The notes beneath the pieces are model-generated. The model worked only from the letters and a program-made list of their open reading frames with translations, made no database searches and had not been told where the DNA came from. Of a DNA stretch of 64,000 nucleotides, positions 8,657 to 20,736 are shown piece after piece. A program made the translations under genes and the position numbers. The stretch is from Variovorax sp. (lineage in GTDB: Bacteria > Pseudomonadota > Gammaproteobacteria > Burkholderiales > Burkholderiaceae_C), in assembly GCA_017744285.1 (NCBI GenBank), contig JAGIBP010000001.1:124001-188000 (forward strand), read 5' to 3'. Numbering within the stretch: the stretch's first letter is position 1; each line of letters begins with the position of its first letter.

Positions 8657-9439
8657 ATGAGCTCGATCCTCGAACGCAGCTTCAAAGTCCTGGAGCAACT
8701 CGCCGCGCACCCCGACGGGCGTGCGCTATCCGCCCTGGCGGCCGATCTGCAGATGCCGCTGAGCGCGACGCATCGGCTGCTGAACGAACTGGCGCGCTGC
8801 GGCTACGTCCGGCAGGACCAGCGCCATGGCGACTACATGCTGACCATGCGCCTCGTCTCGATGAGCCTGAGCTTCCTCGGCAACAGCGGCGTCGTCGATG
8901 TGGCGCAGCCGGTGCTCGACCGGCTGGCCGCCGACTCCGGCGAGCTTGTGCGCCTCGCCGTGGTGGATGGCGACAACCTCACCTTCGTGGCCAAGGCCCA
9001 GGGCGCGACGCGCGGCCTGCGCTACGACCCGGACATGGGACTTTCGGTCAACCTGTCGTGCAGTTCCGCGGGGCACGCGTGGTTCTCGACGATGACCGAC
9101 GAACAGGCACTCGAACTCGCGGCCAAACAGGGCTTCGGCAAGCCCGCAGACTTCGGCCCCAAGGCGCCGACCACGGTGAAGGCGCTCTTGGCTTTCATCC
9201 GCGCGGCACGCAAGCGCGGGTTCAGCATCATCGATGAGGTGTTCGCCCCGGCGATGGCCGCGATGGCCGCGCCGGTGCGTGGCCCTGATGGGGCGGTGAT
9301 CGGCGTGATCACGATCGCGGGCCCTTCCGTCAGGCTCACGGAGCAGCGCATGCTGGCGCTCGGCCCGACTCTGCTGGCCGCCGCGCACGACCTTGCCATG
9401 GCGAGCGCGGGGTCCGCCATGTTCAAGCGAAGGGCGTGA
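8657..9439 (+). CDS. IclR-family transcriptional regulator
   Basis: A 260-residue regulator: N-terminal winged helix (about residues 4-62, SILERSFKVLEQLAAHPDG, then LQMPLSATHRLLNELARCGY) and a C-terminal IclR effector domain (about 75-250) with the typical GLSVNLSCSSAGHAWFS and a closing PVRGPDGAVIGVITIAGPS. The start MSSILERS is preferred over an upstream ATG at 8615, because GGGAGA lies just before it and the family begins here. It is divergent from the TRAP/aroQ operon with an IclR box between them. The likely effector is the transported acid or an aromatic intermediate, as for PcaR/PobR-type relatives; this is inference. Confidence 0.92.
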   Translation: MSSILERSFKVLEQLAAHPDGRALSALAADLQMPLSATHRLLNELARCGYVRQDQRHGDYMLTMRLVSMSLSFLGNSGVVDVAQPVLDRLAADSGELVRLAVVDGDNLTFVAKAQGATRGLRYDPDMGLSVNLSCSSAGHAWFSTMTDEQALELAAKQGFGKPADFGPKAPTTVKALLAFIRAARKRGFSIIDEVFAPAMAAMAAPVRGPDGAVIGVITIAGPSVRLTEQRMLALGPTLLAAAHDLAMASAGSAMFKRRA

Positions 9440-9455
9440 GCCTTGTCCGGAACGC

Positions 9456-10658
9456 CTACCAGCTCGCCTCGCGCTCCGGCGTGGCCGAGATGCGGTGGAT
9501 GGAGATGTCCGCGCCGTCATACTCCTCCTCCGGGGTGAGCCGGATGCCCACCGTGGACTTGAGCGTGCCGTAGACCGCCGCGCCCGCCACGGCCGCCCAC
9601 GCGACGCCGATGACGACGCCGATCAGCTGCGCGACGAAGCTCACGCCGCCGATGCCGCCGAGCGCCTTGCTGCCGAAGATGCCGACCGCGAGCCCGCCCC
9701 AGGTCCCGCACAGGCCGTGCAATGGCCAGACGCCGAGCACGTCGTCGATCTTCCATTTGTTCTGCGTGAGCGTGAACATCACGACGAACAGCGCGCCGGC
9801 GATGCCGCCGACCACCAGCGCCCCCAGCGGATGCATCACGTCGGAGCCGGCGCAGATCGCCACCAGGCCCGCGAGCGGCCCGTTGTAGACGAAGCCCGGG
9901 TCGTTCCTGCCCAGCGCGAGCGCGGCGAGCGTCCCGCCGACCATGGCCATCAGCGAGTTCACCGCGACCAGGCCGGAGATCCGGTCGATGGTCTGGGCGC
10001 TCATCACGTTGAAGCCGAACCAGCCCACGCACAGCACCCACGCACCGAGCGCGAGAAAGGGGATGTTCGACGGCGGATGCGCGCTCAGCGTGCCGTCGCC
10101 GCGATAGCGGTTTCGCCGCGCGCCGAGCAGCAGCACGGCCGGGAAGGCGAGCCAGCCGCCGACGGCGTGCACCACGACGGAGCCCGCGAAGTCATGGAAC
10201 TCGCTGCCGGTGAGCGAGGCGATCCAGTCCTGGATGCCGAAGGCCTTGTTCCAGGCGATGCCTTCGTAGAAGGGATACACGAAGCCGACGATGACCGCCG
10301 TGGCCACGAGCTGCGGCCAGAACTTGGCGCGTTCCGCGATGCCGCCCGAGATGATCGCGGGAATCGCCGCGGCGAAGGTCAAGAGGAAGAAGAAGCGCAC
10401 CAGCTCGAAGCCGCTCCTGGCGGAGAGCGCCTCGGCCCCCACGAAGAAGTGGGTGCCGTAGGCCACGCCGTAGCCGACGAGGAAGTACACCACCGTCGAC
10501 ACCGAGAAGTCGACCAGGATCTTGATCAGTGCGTTCACCTGGTTCTTCTTGCGGACCGTGCCGAGTTCGAGAAAGGCAAAGCCGGCGTGCATGGCCAGGA
10601 CCATGATGGCGCCAAGAAGGATGAAGAGCGCGTTCGCGCCCTGATGTAGTGCGTCCAT
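9456..10658 (-). CDS. amt: Ammonium transporter, Amt family
   Basis: A 400-residue integral membrane protein with about 11 hydrophobic segments, conducting ammonium across the inner membrane as a trimer. Key motifs: MHAGFAFLELGTVRKKN in the first helices, FHDFAGSVVVHAVGG with the first pore His, and WPLHGLCGTWGG with the second. The GIAERAKFW loop is also conserved. The C-terminal tail is short. No glnK gene is adjacent, which is uncommon because glnK-amt pairs are the usual arrangement. A sigma-54-type promoter at 10731-10746 fits control by nitrogen limitation. Confidence 0.95.
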   Translation of the reverse strand: MDALHQGANALFILLGAIMVLAMHAGFAFLELGTVRKKNQVNALIKILVDFSVSTVVYFLVGYGVAYGTHFFVGAEALSARSGFELVRFFFLLTFAAAIPAIISGGIAERAKFWPQLVATAVIVGFVYPFYEGIAWNKAFGIQDWIASLTGSEFHDFAGSVVVHAVGGWLAFPAVLLLGARRNRYRGDGTLSAHPPSNIPFLALGAWVLCVGWFGFNVMSAQTIDRISGLVAVNSLMAMVGGTLAALALGRNDPGFVYNGPLAGLVAICAGSDVMHPLGALVVGGIAGALFVVMFTLTQNKWKIDDVLGVWPLHGLCGTWGGLAVGIFGSKALGGIGGVSFVAQLIGVVIGVAWAAVAGAAVYGTLKSTVGIRLTPEEEYDGADISIHRISATPEREASW

Positions 10659-10730
10659 GGAGAGCTTGCGAGGGAATTTGTCTTCTTGTGGTGCGGTTCA
10701 CCACGTTTGTGCGGATGCCCGCATCTCGCA

Positions 10731-10746
10731 TGCAAATTTGGTGCCT
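10731..10746 (-). promoter_or_regulatory. Sigma-54 (-24/-12) promoter for amt
   Basis: The minus strand reads AGGCACCAAATTTGCA, matching the sigma-54 consensus TGGCACGNNNNTTGCA with the invariant GG and GC at the right spacing and two mismatches elsewhere. It lies about 73 bases before the amt start. A perfect dyad TGGTG-N5-CACCA (10689-10703) lies within the leader. TGGTGCA at 10765-10771 resembles an NtrC half-site, but a full NtrC palindrome is not clear. Confidence 0.7.
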
Positions 10747-10911
10747 GAGTGGCTCAGAGTGGTGCAGGGCCGTGGCGCAGCGCCTGTCCAGCCCCCTTGC
10801 AGGTCGCGCAAGCCGGCGCCTACCGCGCTTCGGCTGGATCGCCGATCGATGCGCGTAACGGCCGGATCCACACTGAAGGCCCGATCAGCCGGCTCAGCAA
10901 GGACGGACGCC

Positions 10912-12033
10912 ATGCTCCCGAACCAGCTCTACAAGTTGTGCCGCCAGGCCGTGACCGCATGGCTCGACGACTATGCACCCAGCATGGGCGCCGCCATTTC
11001 CTACTACACGATCTTCTCGCTGGCGCCGCTGCTGGTCATCGTGATCGCGACGGCGGGCGCCATCTTCGGCCGCGAAGCGGTGCAGGGGCAGATCATCGGC
11101 CAGATCGGCGGCCTGGTGGGCCAGGACGGCGCGTCGGCCGTGCAGGCCCTGCTCGACGCGGCGAGCGACACCGACAAGGGACTGGTGGCCGGACTCATCA
11201 GCGCGGTGGTGCTGCTGATCGGCGCGACCACCGTCTTCGCCGAACTGCAGAGCGCCCTCGATCGCATCTGGCACGTGCCCGAGCGAGAGAAGCCTTCGGG
11301 AATCTGGGCCGTGCTGCGCGCGCGCCTGCTGTCGTTCGGGCTCATCCTGGGGCTGGCATTCCTGTTGATGGTGTCGCTGATGGTGAGCGCGGCGCTGGCC
11401 GCGTTCGACGGCTGGTTCGGCGGCCTGATGCCGGGATGGGAAGTGTTCCTTCAGGCGTTGAACCTGCTGATCTCGCTGGCCATCGTCACGCTGCTGTTCG
11501 CCATGATCTTCAAGCTGATGCCCACGACACCCATCGCCTGGCGCGACGTCTGGATCGGCGCGCTCGTCACCGCCGTGCTGTTCGAGATCGGCAAGCTGCT
11601 GATCGGGCTCTACCTCGGCAAGAGCGGCGTGCGGGAAGCCTTCGCCGCCGCGGGTTCGCTGGTCGTCCTGGTGGCCTGGGTCTACTACGCCGCGCAGATC
11701 TTCCTGCTCGGCGCCGAGTTCACCAAGGCCTATGCGGACGCGCATGGATCGCGCGCCCGCCCGCCCTCCGGCGCCGGCCAGGGCGCCGGCGCGGCCGGCA
11801 TGGCGGACCTGCTGCCCGGCACGAGATCGATCCCTGTGGCCAGCGACGTGCCCGACTACGCGGGCCTTGCGCGCACGGCGCAGGCGCAACAGGAAATCGA
11901 TCAACGCGTGGCCGCGGCCAGCCGACGGCTGCTGGGCCAGCTCATGCTGCTCCTGGCCGTGTCGCTGGCGGATGCGCTGGCGCGGCGGAAGATCCGGCGC
12001 ACCGAGAAGCAGCGGCGCCGCCAGGCACGGTGA
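10912..12033 (+). CDS. YihY/BrkB-family inner-membrane protein
   Basis: A 373-residue protein with six hydrophobic segments in the first 290 residues and a polar cytoplasmic tail (about 295-373) that ends in a basic helix (LARRKIRRTEKQRRR). Family landmarks are MGAAISYYTIFSLAPLLVIVIA, ALDRIWHVPE, and the closing VYYAAQIFLLGAEFTKAYA. The start is set by AAGGA nine bases upstream; longer frames add unrelated sequence. The family was once called ribonuclease BN, which is now considered wrong; its transport or envelope role is unresolved. Confidence 0.9.
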   Translation: MLPNQLYKLCRQAVTAWLDDYAPSMGAAISYYTIFSLAPLLVIVIATAGAIFGREAVQGQIIGQIGGLVGQDGASAVQALLDAASDTDKGLVAGLISAVVLLIGATTVFAELQSALDRIWHVPEREKPSGIWAVLRARLLSFGLILGLAFLLMVSLMVSAALAAFDGWFGGLMPGWEVFLQALNLLISLAIVTLLFAMIFKLMPTTPIAWRDVWIGALVTAVLFEIGKLLIGLYLGKSGVREAFAAAGSLVVLVAWVYYAAQIFLLGAEFTKAYADAHGSRARPPSGAGQGAGAAGMADLLPGTRSIPVASDVPDYAGLARTAQAQQEIDQRVAAASRRLLGQLMLLLAVSLADALARRKIRRTEKQRRRQAR

Positions 12034-12193
12034 CCGCGAGCAGCGCGAGACCTTCGTGGAAACCCCTCGGCGAATGGCCTACATCAGGATGGACGGGGGG
12101 CCTATGCGGGTCCGCGATGGCCGACACAAGCATGGCATCGCTGGGCTTTGCAGTCGAGCCGGTGGCCCCAGCCCTGCCGGCACGGAGACTCTC

Positions 12194-12526
12194 ATGGCTT
12201 CTGATGTCATTTCTTCGGAGCGGGTCGAAGGGACCACTGTCTACAACGTCTCGGGCGACAAGCTCGGCAGCATCGACGACCTGTTGATCGACAAGTTGTC
12301 GGGCCAGGTGCGCTATGCGGCGCTGGAGTTCGGCGGCTTCCTGGGCATCGGCACCGACCGCTATCCCGTTCCCTGGAGCATGCTCAAGTACGACACGGCG
12401 CTGGACGGATACGTCGTGCCGCTCGACAAGGCCCAGCTCGAGGGCGCGCCCCGCTATGCCAACGATGCGGTACCCGACTACGACGACAGCTACCGTTCCA
12501 GCGTCGACAAATACTACGGACTCTGA
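12194..12526 (+). CDS. PRC-barrel domain protein
   Basis: A small soluble protein of 110 residues, almost entirely a PRC-barrel: VYNVSGDKLGSIDDLLIDKLSGQVRYA then FGGFLGIGTDRYPVPW, and DGYVVPLDKAQLEGAP. GGAGA precedes the start. This stand-alone type, with a Tyr-rich tail (DDSYRSSVDKYYGL), is common in proteobacteria and is often found among stress or envelope genes. It is the second of three plus-strand genes; its function is not established. Confidence 0.88.
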   Translation: MASDVISSERVEGTTVYNVSGDKLGSIDDLLIDKLSGQVRYAALEFGGFLGIGTDRYPVPWSMLKYDTALDGYVVPLDKAQLEGAPRYANDAVPDYDDSYRSSVDKYYGL

Positions 12527-12535
12527 CGACCGCTC

Positions 12536-13087
12536 ATGGGCACCCACGGGCGCACCGGCTTCCTGATCATCGACATGATCAGTTGCTGGGACTTTCCGGA
12601 TGCGGAGAAATTGTTGCCGGGCGTCCGCGGCATCGTGCGCAGCATCTCGGCGTTCAAGTCGCGCTGCCAGCGCACCGGCGTGCCCGTGATCTACGCGAAC
12701 GACAATCGCGGCCGCTGGCGTTCCGACTTCCCCGATCTCGTGCAGCGTTCGCTGGACGCCGGCGGCGCGGCATCAGAGATCACGCGGGCGTTGATGCCCG
12801 ATCCGGACGACTATTTCGTGCTCAAGCCGAGTCACTCCGCGTTCTTCGGCACGCCGCTCGAACTGCTCCTGCAGCACCTGAAAGTGCGCCGCATCGTGAT
12901 CGCGGGCGTGTCGAGCGACCAGTGCGTGCTGAGCACCGCGCTCGATGCGCGCATGCGGATGCTCGATGCGATCGTCCCTCGCGACTGCGTGGCCACCCAG
13001 ACACGCGAGCGCAACGCCGCCGTGCTCAAGCAGCTGCGGGAGGTGCATCTTCTTCCGACGACGCCCGGTGCGCGCATCCGCTTCTAG
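12536..13087 (+). CDS. Isochorismatase-like cysteine hydrolase
   Basis: A 183-residue cytoplasmic hydrolase with the expected triad: Asp13 (LIIDMISCWDF), Lys97 (VLKPSHSAFFGTPL) and Cys130 (GVSSDQCVLSTA). The cis-peptide region before the Cys (IVIAGVSSDQC) is conserved. It begins nine bases after the PRC-barrel stop. Members hydrolyse amides such as nicotinamide, carbamates or isochorismate; the lid residues here do not identify the substrate. Confidence 0.9.
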   Translation: MGTHGRTGFLIIDMISCWDFPDAEKLLPGVRGIVRSISAFKSRCQRTGVPVIYANDNRGRWRSDFPDLVQRSLDAGGAASEITRALMPDPDDYFVLKPSHSAFFGTPLELLLQHLKVRRIVIAGVSSDQCVLSTALDARMRMLDAIVPRDCVATQTRERNAAVLKQLREVHLLPTTPGARIRF

Positions 13088-13142
13088 CCGGCTTGCGCAT
13101 GTCGGCACCGAGACGCTGGCGCCCGACGGCACTCGACAGGTC

Positions 13143-13328
13143 CTACGGCTTGTGCTCCTGCACGGCCGCCGGCGGCGTCGCGTCGCTCTTGGGCAAGGGA
13201 CCCTCGCGCCGCAGCGCCACGAAGTTGTAGATCAGCACCAGGAGCAGCAAGAGAACCGCGATCGCGATTCCCCACCCGAAGGCACGCTTGTTGTCCTTGC
13301 CATCGCTTTCGCGTCGTCGAGAGACCAT
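13143..13328 (-). CDS. Small single-span membrane protein, unknown function
   Basis: A 61-residue protein with a basic N-terminus (MVSRRRESDGKDNKR), one transmembrane segment (about residues 17-38, GWGIAIAVLLLLLVLIYNFV) and a polar Pro-rich tail. AAGGAG stands just before the ATG on the minus strand, which supports a real gene. It faces the complex III block across 214 bp. No family was recognised. Confidence 0.6.
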   Translation of the reverse strand: MVSRRRESDGKDNKRAFGWGIAIAVLLLLLVLIYNFVALRREGPLPKSDATPPAAVQEHKP

Positions 13329-13542
13329 ATCGCTCCTTCTTTCCGGACTCGGGGCTTTCGACCCTAGGGCGATGAAGCGGGGGCGATGTCGGATCGGAGC
13401 GCATCCCGGACGTGGACGGCGCCGTCAAGCGCGACCCCGCCGCGGCCGCTCTGTCGCTCAGCAGGGGCATCGGGGTGCGGATGGCACCCACAGGCGGCAA
13501 TGGCTCACATGCGAAGGGCCCCGTTGGTGCTAGGACGCGCGG

Positions 13543-14180
13543 ATGACCGCAATCGTCTGGCGCCGCACGGAACTGGGGATCAAGCTGGTGTTCGCGGCGC
13601 TGCTGTCGCTCACGGCCCTGGGCGTGGTCCTGTGGGCGTGGCGCGGGCAGGAAGACACGGGTGCGGAGGAGGTCGTGGCGCAACCCATCCCCTTCAGCCA
13701 CAAGCACCACGTCGGCGACGTGGGACTGGATTGCCGCTTCTGCCACGTGGGTGTCGAGCGCACCGCCTCCGCCGGACTGCCTTCCACGCAGATCTGCCTG
13801 AACTGTCATTCGCAGCTTTTCGCGGGCCAGGCCATCTTCGAGCCGCTGCGCGAAAGCGCGCGCACCGGCCGCCCCATCGCATGGAACCGCGTTCACCGCC
13901 TGCCGGACTTCGTCTACTTCGACCATGCGATCCATGTCGCCAAGGGCGTGGCCTGCCTGGAGTGCCATGGCCGCGTGGACCAGGCCCCGCTCATGCAGCG
14001 GGTCGCGACGCTGCGGATGCGATGGTGCGTCGAATGCCACCGCAACCCGATGTCCAGGCTGCGCGACCCGGCGCACGTCTTCGAGATGCCGCCGGTCGAC
14101 ACCGGCGACAGCGCCACCCTGCATCTGCTGCAGAAGCTGCAGAGCCAGCAGCGGCTGACCGATTGCTCCACCTGCCACCG

Positions 14181-14184
<4 letters not shown>
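13543..14184 (+). CDS. actA: Alternative complex III subunit ActA, pentaheme cytochrome c
   Basis: A 213-residue membrane-anchored cytochrome with one N-terminal transmembrane helix (about 12-33) and five CxxCH heme sites: CRFCH 64-68, CLNCH 85-89, CLECH 138-142, CVECH 162-166 and CSTCH 208-212. The heme domain faces the periplasm. In alternative complex III, ActA takes electrons from the quinol-oxidising ActB/ActC core and passes them to a cytochrome or oxidase. It heads a gene order matching known act clusters and overlaps actB by four bases. AGGA is placed well for the ATG at 13543. Confidence 0.92.
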
Positions 14185-17072
<2,888 letters not shown>

Positions 17073-17091
17073 GCCGCGCGGAGTCGATCCC

Positions 17092-18435
17092 ATGAGCACC
17101 GTCCTTCGCGGCCGGTGGAGCTACGCCAGCATCTCCGACAAGATCGCCGACGAGGTGCTGGCGCGCCGCCCCGGCTGGCTGTGGCGGCTGGGCTTCTGGG
17201 GCTCGTTCTGCGGCATGGCGGGCTTCGCCGCGGCCACCGTCCATCTCCTGCGCACCGGCGTGGGCATCTGGGGCGTGGACATCCCCGTGGCGTGGGGATT
17301 CGCGATCGCCAACTGCGTGTGGTGGATCGGCATCGGCCACGCGGGCACCTTCATCTCGGCGGTGCTGCTGCTGTTGCGACAGGCATGGCGCACGTCCATC
17401 AACCGCTTCGCCGAGGCGATGACGCTGTTCGCGGCCTCGATGGCGGCCATCTTCCCGCTGCTGCACCTGGGCCGGGCCTGGAAGTTCTACTGGATCGCGC
17501 CCTATCCCGACACGATGGGCCTGTGGCCGCAATGGCGAAGTCCCCTGGTGTGGGACTTCTTCGCGATCGGGACCTACATCGTGGTGTCCTTCCTGTTCTG
17601 GTACCTGGGCCTGCTGCCCGATCTCGCCACGCTGCGCGACCGCGCACGGCGGCGCTGGCAGCGCCTCGCGTTCGCGGTCGCCTCGCTGGGCTGGCGCGGC
17701 GAGGCGCGCCAGTGGGTCGCGCACGAACGGGCCTACCTGCTGATCGCGGGGCTAGCGACGCCGCTGGTGGTGTCGGTCCACTCCGTGGTGTCGCTGGACT
17801 TCGCGATCGGCAACACGCCCGGCTACCACTCGACCATCTTCCCGCCCTACTTCGTCGCCGGCGCGCTCTTCTCGGGCTTCGCGACGGTGGTGATGCTCGC
17901 GGTGCCGCTGCGGCGCGCCTTCGGCCTTCAGGACCTGATCACCGAAGTGCACCTCGACAACGCGGGCAAGGTGATGCTCGCCACTTCCGCGCTGGTGGCC
18001 TATGGCTACCTGTCGGAGATATTCATGGCCTTCTTCAGCGGCGACCGCTACGACATCGCGATGACGGTGGACCGCTGGACCGGCTTCTATGCGCCGGTGT
18101 ACTGGAGCATGCTCGCGTGCAATGTGCTCGTGCCGCAGCTGCTGTGGCGGCGAGCGGTGCGGCGCAGCGCCTGGGGGCTCTTCGCGCTGAGCGCGGTCGT
18201 CAACGTCGGCATGTGGATGGAGCGGGTGGTGATCGTGGTGTCCAGCACGCACCGCGATTTCATGCCCTCGGCGTGGGGCCTGTTCGTCCCGACGCTCTGG
18301 GACTGGATCTTTCTCGCCGGCTCGCTGTGCACGTTCGTGTGGCTGTTCCTGGTCTTCATCCGGGTGCTGCCGGCGATCTCCATGTCGGAGATGCGCGAGC
18401 TGGCCCATGAAGAAGAACCGGAGCTCGCCCCATGA
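17092..18435 (+). CDS. actC: Alternative complex III subunit ActC, NrfD-like quinol-binding membrane protein
   Basis: A 447-residue polytopic protein of the NrfD/PsrC family with about ten transmembrane segments. It supplies the quinol site of complex III. Recognisable stretches: WWIGIGHAGTFISAVLLLLRQ, FPLLHLGRAWKFYWIAPYP and PGYHSTIFPPYFVAGALFSGF, which includes conserved His and Asp-rich loops of ActC. The start is 19 bases past the actB stop. It overlaps actD by four bases. Confidence 0.93.
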   Translation: MSTVLRGRWSYASISDKIADEVLARRPGWLWRLGFWGSFCGMAGFAAATVHLLRTGVGIWGVDIPVAWGFAIANCVWWIGIGHAGTFISAVLLLLRQAWRTSINRFAEAMTLFAASMAAIFPLLHLGRAWKFYWIAPYPDTMGLWPQWRSPLVWDFFAIGTYIVVSFLFWYLGLLPDLATLRDRARRRWQRLAFAVASLGWRGEARQWVAHERAYLLIAGLATPLVVSVHSVVSLDFAIGNTPGYHSTIFPPYFVAGALFSGFATVVMLAVPLRRAFGLQDLITEVHLDNAGKVMLATSALVAYGYLSEIFMAFFSGDRYDIAMTVDRWTGFYAPVYWSMLACNVLVPQLLWRRAVRRSAWGLFALSAVVNVGMWMERVVIVVSSTHRDFMPSAWGLFVPTLWDWIFLAGSLCTFVWLFLVFIRVLPAISMSEMRELAHEEEPELAP

Positions 18436-18965
18436 CCCGGCCGGCGCCCAGCCTGATGGCGGAATTCGACAGTGCCGACAGGCTGCTGGCCGCAGCGCGC
18501 AGCCTGCGCACCGCCGGCTTCCGAGGTCTGCAGGCCTATGCGCCGTTCGATGTGCCGGGGCTTGCCGAGGTGCTTCAGTCGAAGCCGCGGGGCATCGCCT
18601 TCGCCTGCCTGCTCGGCTCGCTGGCCGGTGGATTCGGCGGCTTCTTCATGCAGTGGTGGGCCGTGGCGCGGTCCTATCCGGTGGACATCGGTGGTCGCCC
18701 CGCCAACAGCTGGCCGATGTTCGTGCCAGTGTGCTTCTCTCTGGCGGTGCTCGGCGGCGCTTTCTTCACGCTGGCTGCGATGCTGTGGCGCGCCCGGCTG
18801 CCGAAGCTGTACCACCCGATCTTCGACGCGCCCGATTTCGCGCGCGCCGCGCGCGACCGCTTCTTCGTGGTGGTGCGCAGCGACGATGCGGCCTTCGAGG
18901 CCACGCGCGTGCGCCAGGCGCTCGATGCGCTGCGGCCACTGGCGATCAGCGAGGTGACGGCATGA
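18432..18965 (+). CDS. actD: Alternative complex III subunit ActD (DUF3341)
   Basis: A 177-residue protein with a soluble N-terminal ferredoxin-like half (MAEFDSADRLLAAARSLRTAGF, about 8-50), two transmembrane helices (about 55-80 and 97-120) and a C-terminal PIFDAPDFARAARDRFFVVV region. This is the usual ActD layout. It is a structural subunit without cofactors. It overlaps both neighbours by four bases. Confidence 0.9.
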   Translation: MTRPAPSLMAEFDSADRLLAAARSLRTAGFRGLQAYAPFDVPGLAEVLQSKPRGIAFACLLGSLAGGFGGFFMQWWAVARSYPVDIGGRPANSWPMFVPVCFSLAVLGGAFFTLAAMLWRARLPKLYHPIFDAPDFARAARDRFFVVVRSDDAAFEATRVRQALDALRPLAISEVTA

Positions 18966-19627
18966 GAGCGGCCTGGCTGTGCGCGTCGGCGCTGGCGCTG
19001 GCCTGCGTGCTCGCGGGCTGCGACCGCACGCAGCGCGACATGCTCCGGCAGCCGCGCCACGGGCCGGAAGCCGCGAGCCCGCTCTTCGCCGACGGTCGCG
19101 CCACGCGCCCGCCCCCGCCCGATGCGGTGCCGCATGCGATCGGCACCTACGCCTCGGCCAGCGGAGGCCGCACGGGCACCGCGCCGGTGGCGGCACGCGA
19201 GGCGGACGAAGCCCGGCAGTTCCTTCCCGATCGCCCGCCGCGCGCCCTGCTGGTCCGCGGCCAGGAGCGCTACGCGATCTATTGCATGCCCTGCCACAGC
19301 AGCACCGGCGACGGCGATGGTCCGGTGGTGGAGCGCGGCTTCCCGCGCCCGCCGACGCTGCACAGCGATGCGCTGCGCCGCGCCGCCGACCGGCACCTCT
19401 ACGAGGTGATCTCGCACGGGCGCGGGTTGATGTACCCGATGGCGGACCGCATCGAGCCCGCCGACCGCTGGGCGATCGTCGCCTTCGTGCGCGCGCTCCA
19501 GCTCAGCCGCCATGCGCCGATCGACCGGCTGCCGGCCGATCTGCGGCAGGCGGTGTCCGCGGCCCCGGCCACGCGGGCACCGGCGCCCGGCGCATGGCGG
19601 CCGGCGGTGGAGGCGCCTTCGCAATGA
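18962..19627 (+). CDS. actE: Alternative complex III subunit ActE, monoheme cytochrome c lipoprotein
   Basis: A 221-residue lipoprotein cytochrome. The signal peptide ends in a lipobox with Cys20 (CVLAGC). The heme motif CMPCH is at residues 108-112 (YAIYCMPCHSSTGDGDG). A probable axial Met lies in GRGLMYPMADRI. It sits on the periplasmic side of complex III and may be the exit point to the caa3 oxidase. It overlaps actD and actF by four bases each. A Pro/Ala-rich tail follows the heme domain. Confidence 0.9.
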   Translation: MRAAWLCASALALACVLAGCDRTQRDMLRQPRHGPEAASPLFADGRATRPPPPDAVPHAIGTYASASGGRTGTAPVAAREADEARQFLPDRPPRALLVRGQERYAIYCMPCHSSTGDGDGPVVERGFPRPPTLHSDALRRAADRHLYEVISHGRGLMYPMADRIEPADRWAIVAFVRALQLSRHAPIDRLPADLRQAVSAAPATRAPAPGAWRPAVEAPSQ

Positions 19628-20736
19628 GCCGCGCCGCCTTGCCATTCGCCCGGCGCCTGCACGCGCCCGCCGGCACGTGGCTCGGCGCGGCCTGCCTGCT
19701 GGCTTCGGGCATCGCGGGCCCGCTGCTCGCGCCGCGCACCTTCGCCGCCGCATGGATCGCCGCGTGGTGGTGCATGGCGGGCCTGGTGCTCGGCGGCTGC
19801 AGCGTGGTGTGGCTGCACGCGCTGACCGGCGGCCGATGGGGCGAGGTCCTGCGGCCGGCCGCGGCGCGGCTCGCGATGCGCCGCGCCTGGCTGCTTCCGC
19901 TCGCGGTTCCGCTGCTGTTCGTGGTGCCGCTGATCTACCCATGGGCCATCGGCGACGGATCGGCGGCTTTCGACGGGCTCCACGAGCCCGCGTTCGCACG
20001 CGCGTGGTTCGGCGGCCCGGCCGTGGCCTTGCGCGCGCTGGTGTACCTCCTGGCCGGCGCGTGGCTGTCGTCCGGCGTGATGCGCCCCGGCCTCGGCGGG
20101 CGGCGCGCGGCGCTGTCGTTCCTGCTCTGGTCGGTGATGGGCTCGCTGGCGAGCGCCGATCTGCTGATGTCGCTCGTGCCCGGCTGGCGAAGTACCGGGT
20201 TCGGGCTGCTGGTGCTGTCGGGCCAGACGCTCGGCGGCGCGGCGCTGCTGGTGTGGTGGTGCGCGCGGCATCGGCCGGCGCAACTGGCGCACGCGCCCGA
20301 GGGCGCGCCGCCGCTCGGCCGCGATCTCGGCAACCTGCTGCTGATGCTGGTGATGCTCTGGGGCTATCTGGGCTTCATGCAGTTCCTGGTCATCTGGGCC
20401 GAGAACCTGCCGGCCGAGATCGCGTGGTTCGTGCCGCGCCTGCAGACCGGCTGGTGGTATGCGGGCGCGGCGCTGGTGGCGCTGCAGCTCGTCGTGCCGA
20501 TGGCGGCGCTGGTGCTGCGCGCGGTCAAGGACAGGCCCGCCTCGCTCGGCGCCGTGGCCCTGCTGGTGCTGGCCGCGCATGGCCTCGACGCGCTGTGGCT
20601 GGTCCTGCCCTCGGTGACACCGCACGCGCGCTCGTCATGGTGGCTGGGGCCCCTGTGCCTGCTCGGCATGGGCCTGCTGCTCTTCTCGCCGATGCTGCAG
20701 CAAGGCGGCGCGGCGGCGGAGACGATCCATGCCTGA
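19624..20736 (+). CDS. actF: Alternative complex III subunit ActF, membrane protein
   Basis: A 370-residue polytopic membrane protein with about ten hydrophobic segments, related to the ActC/ActF class. Landmarks are LLMLVMLWGYLGFMQFLVIWAENLPAEI (broken here only for description) and the WWYAGAALVALQLVVP region, both typical of ActF. It pairs with ActC in the membrane. The stop overlaps the next small gene by eight bases. Confidence 0.88.
   Translation: MSRAALPFARRLHAPAGTWLGAACLLASGIAGPLLAPRTFAAAWIAAWWCMAGLVLGGCSVVWLHALTGGRWGEVLRPAAARLAMRRAWLLPLAVPLLFVVPLIYPWAIGDGSAAFDGLHEPAFARAWFGGPAVALRALVYLLAGAWLSSGVMRPGLGGRRAALSFLLWSVMGSLASADLLMSLVPGWRSTGFGLLVLSGQTLGGAALLVWWCARHRPAQLAHAPEGAPPLGRDLGNLLLMLVMLWGYLGFMQFLVIWAENLPAEIAWFVPRLQTGWWYAGAALVALQLVVPMAALVLRAVKDRPASLGAVALLVLAAHGLDALWLVLPSVTPHARSSWWLGPLCLLGMGLLLFSPMLQQGGAAAETIHA

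Noticed and set aside
12034..12193. Possible small gene between the YihY and PRC-barrel genes
   Set aside because: Frames here are continuations of neighbouring shadow frames and have no ribosome site or promoter-like element.
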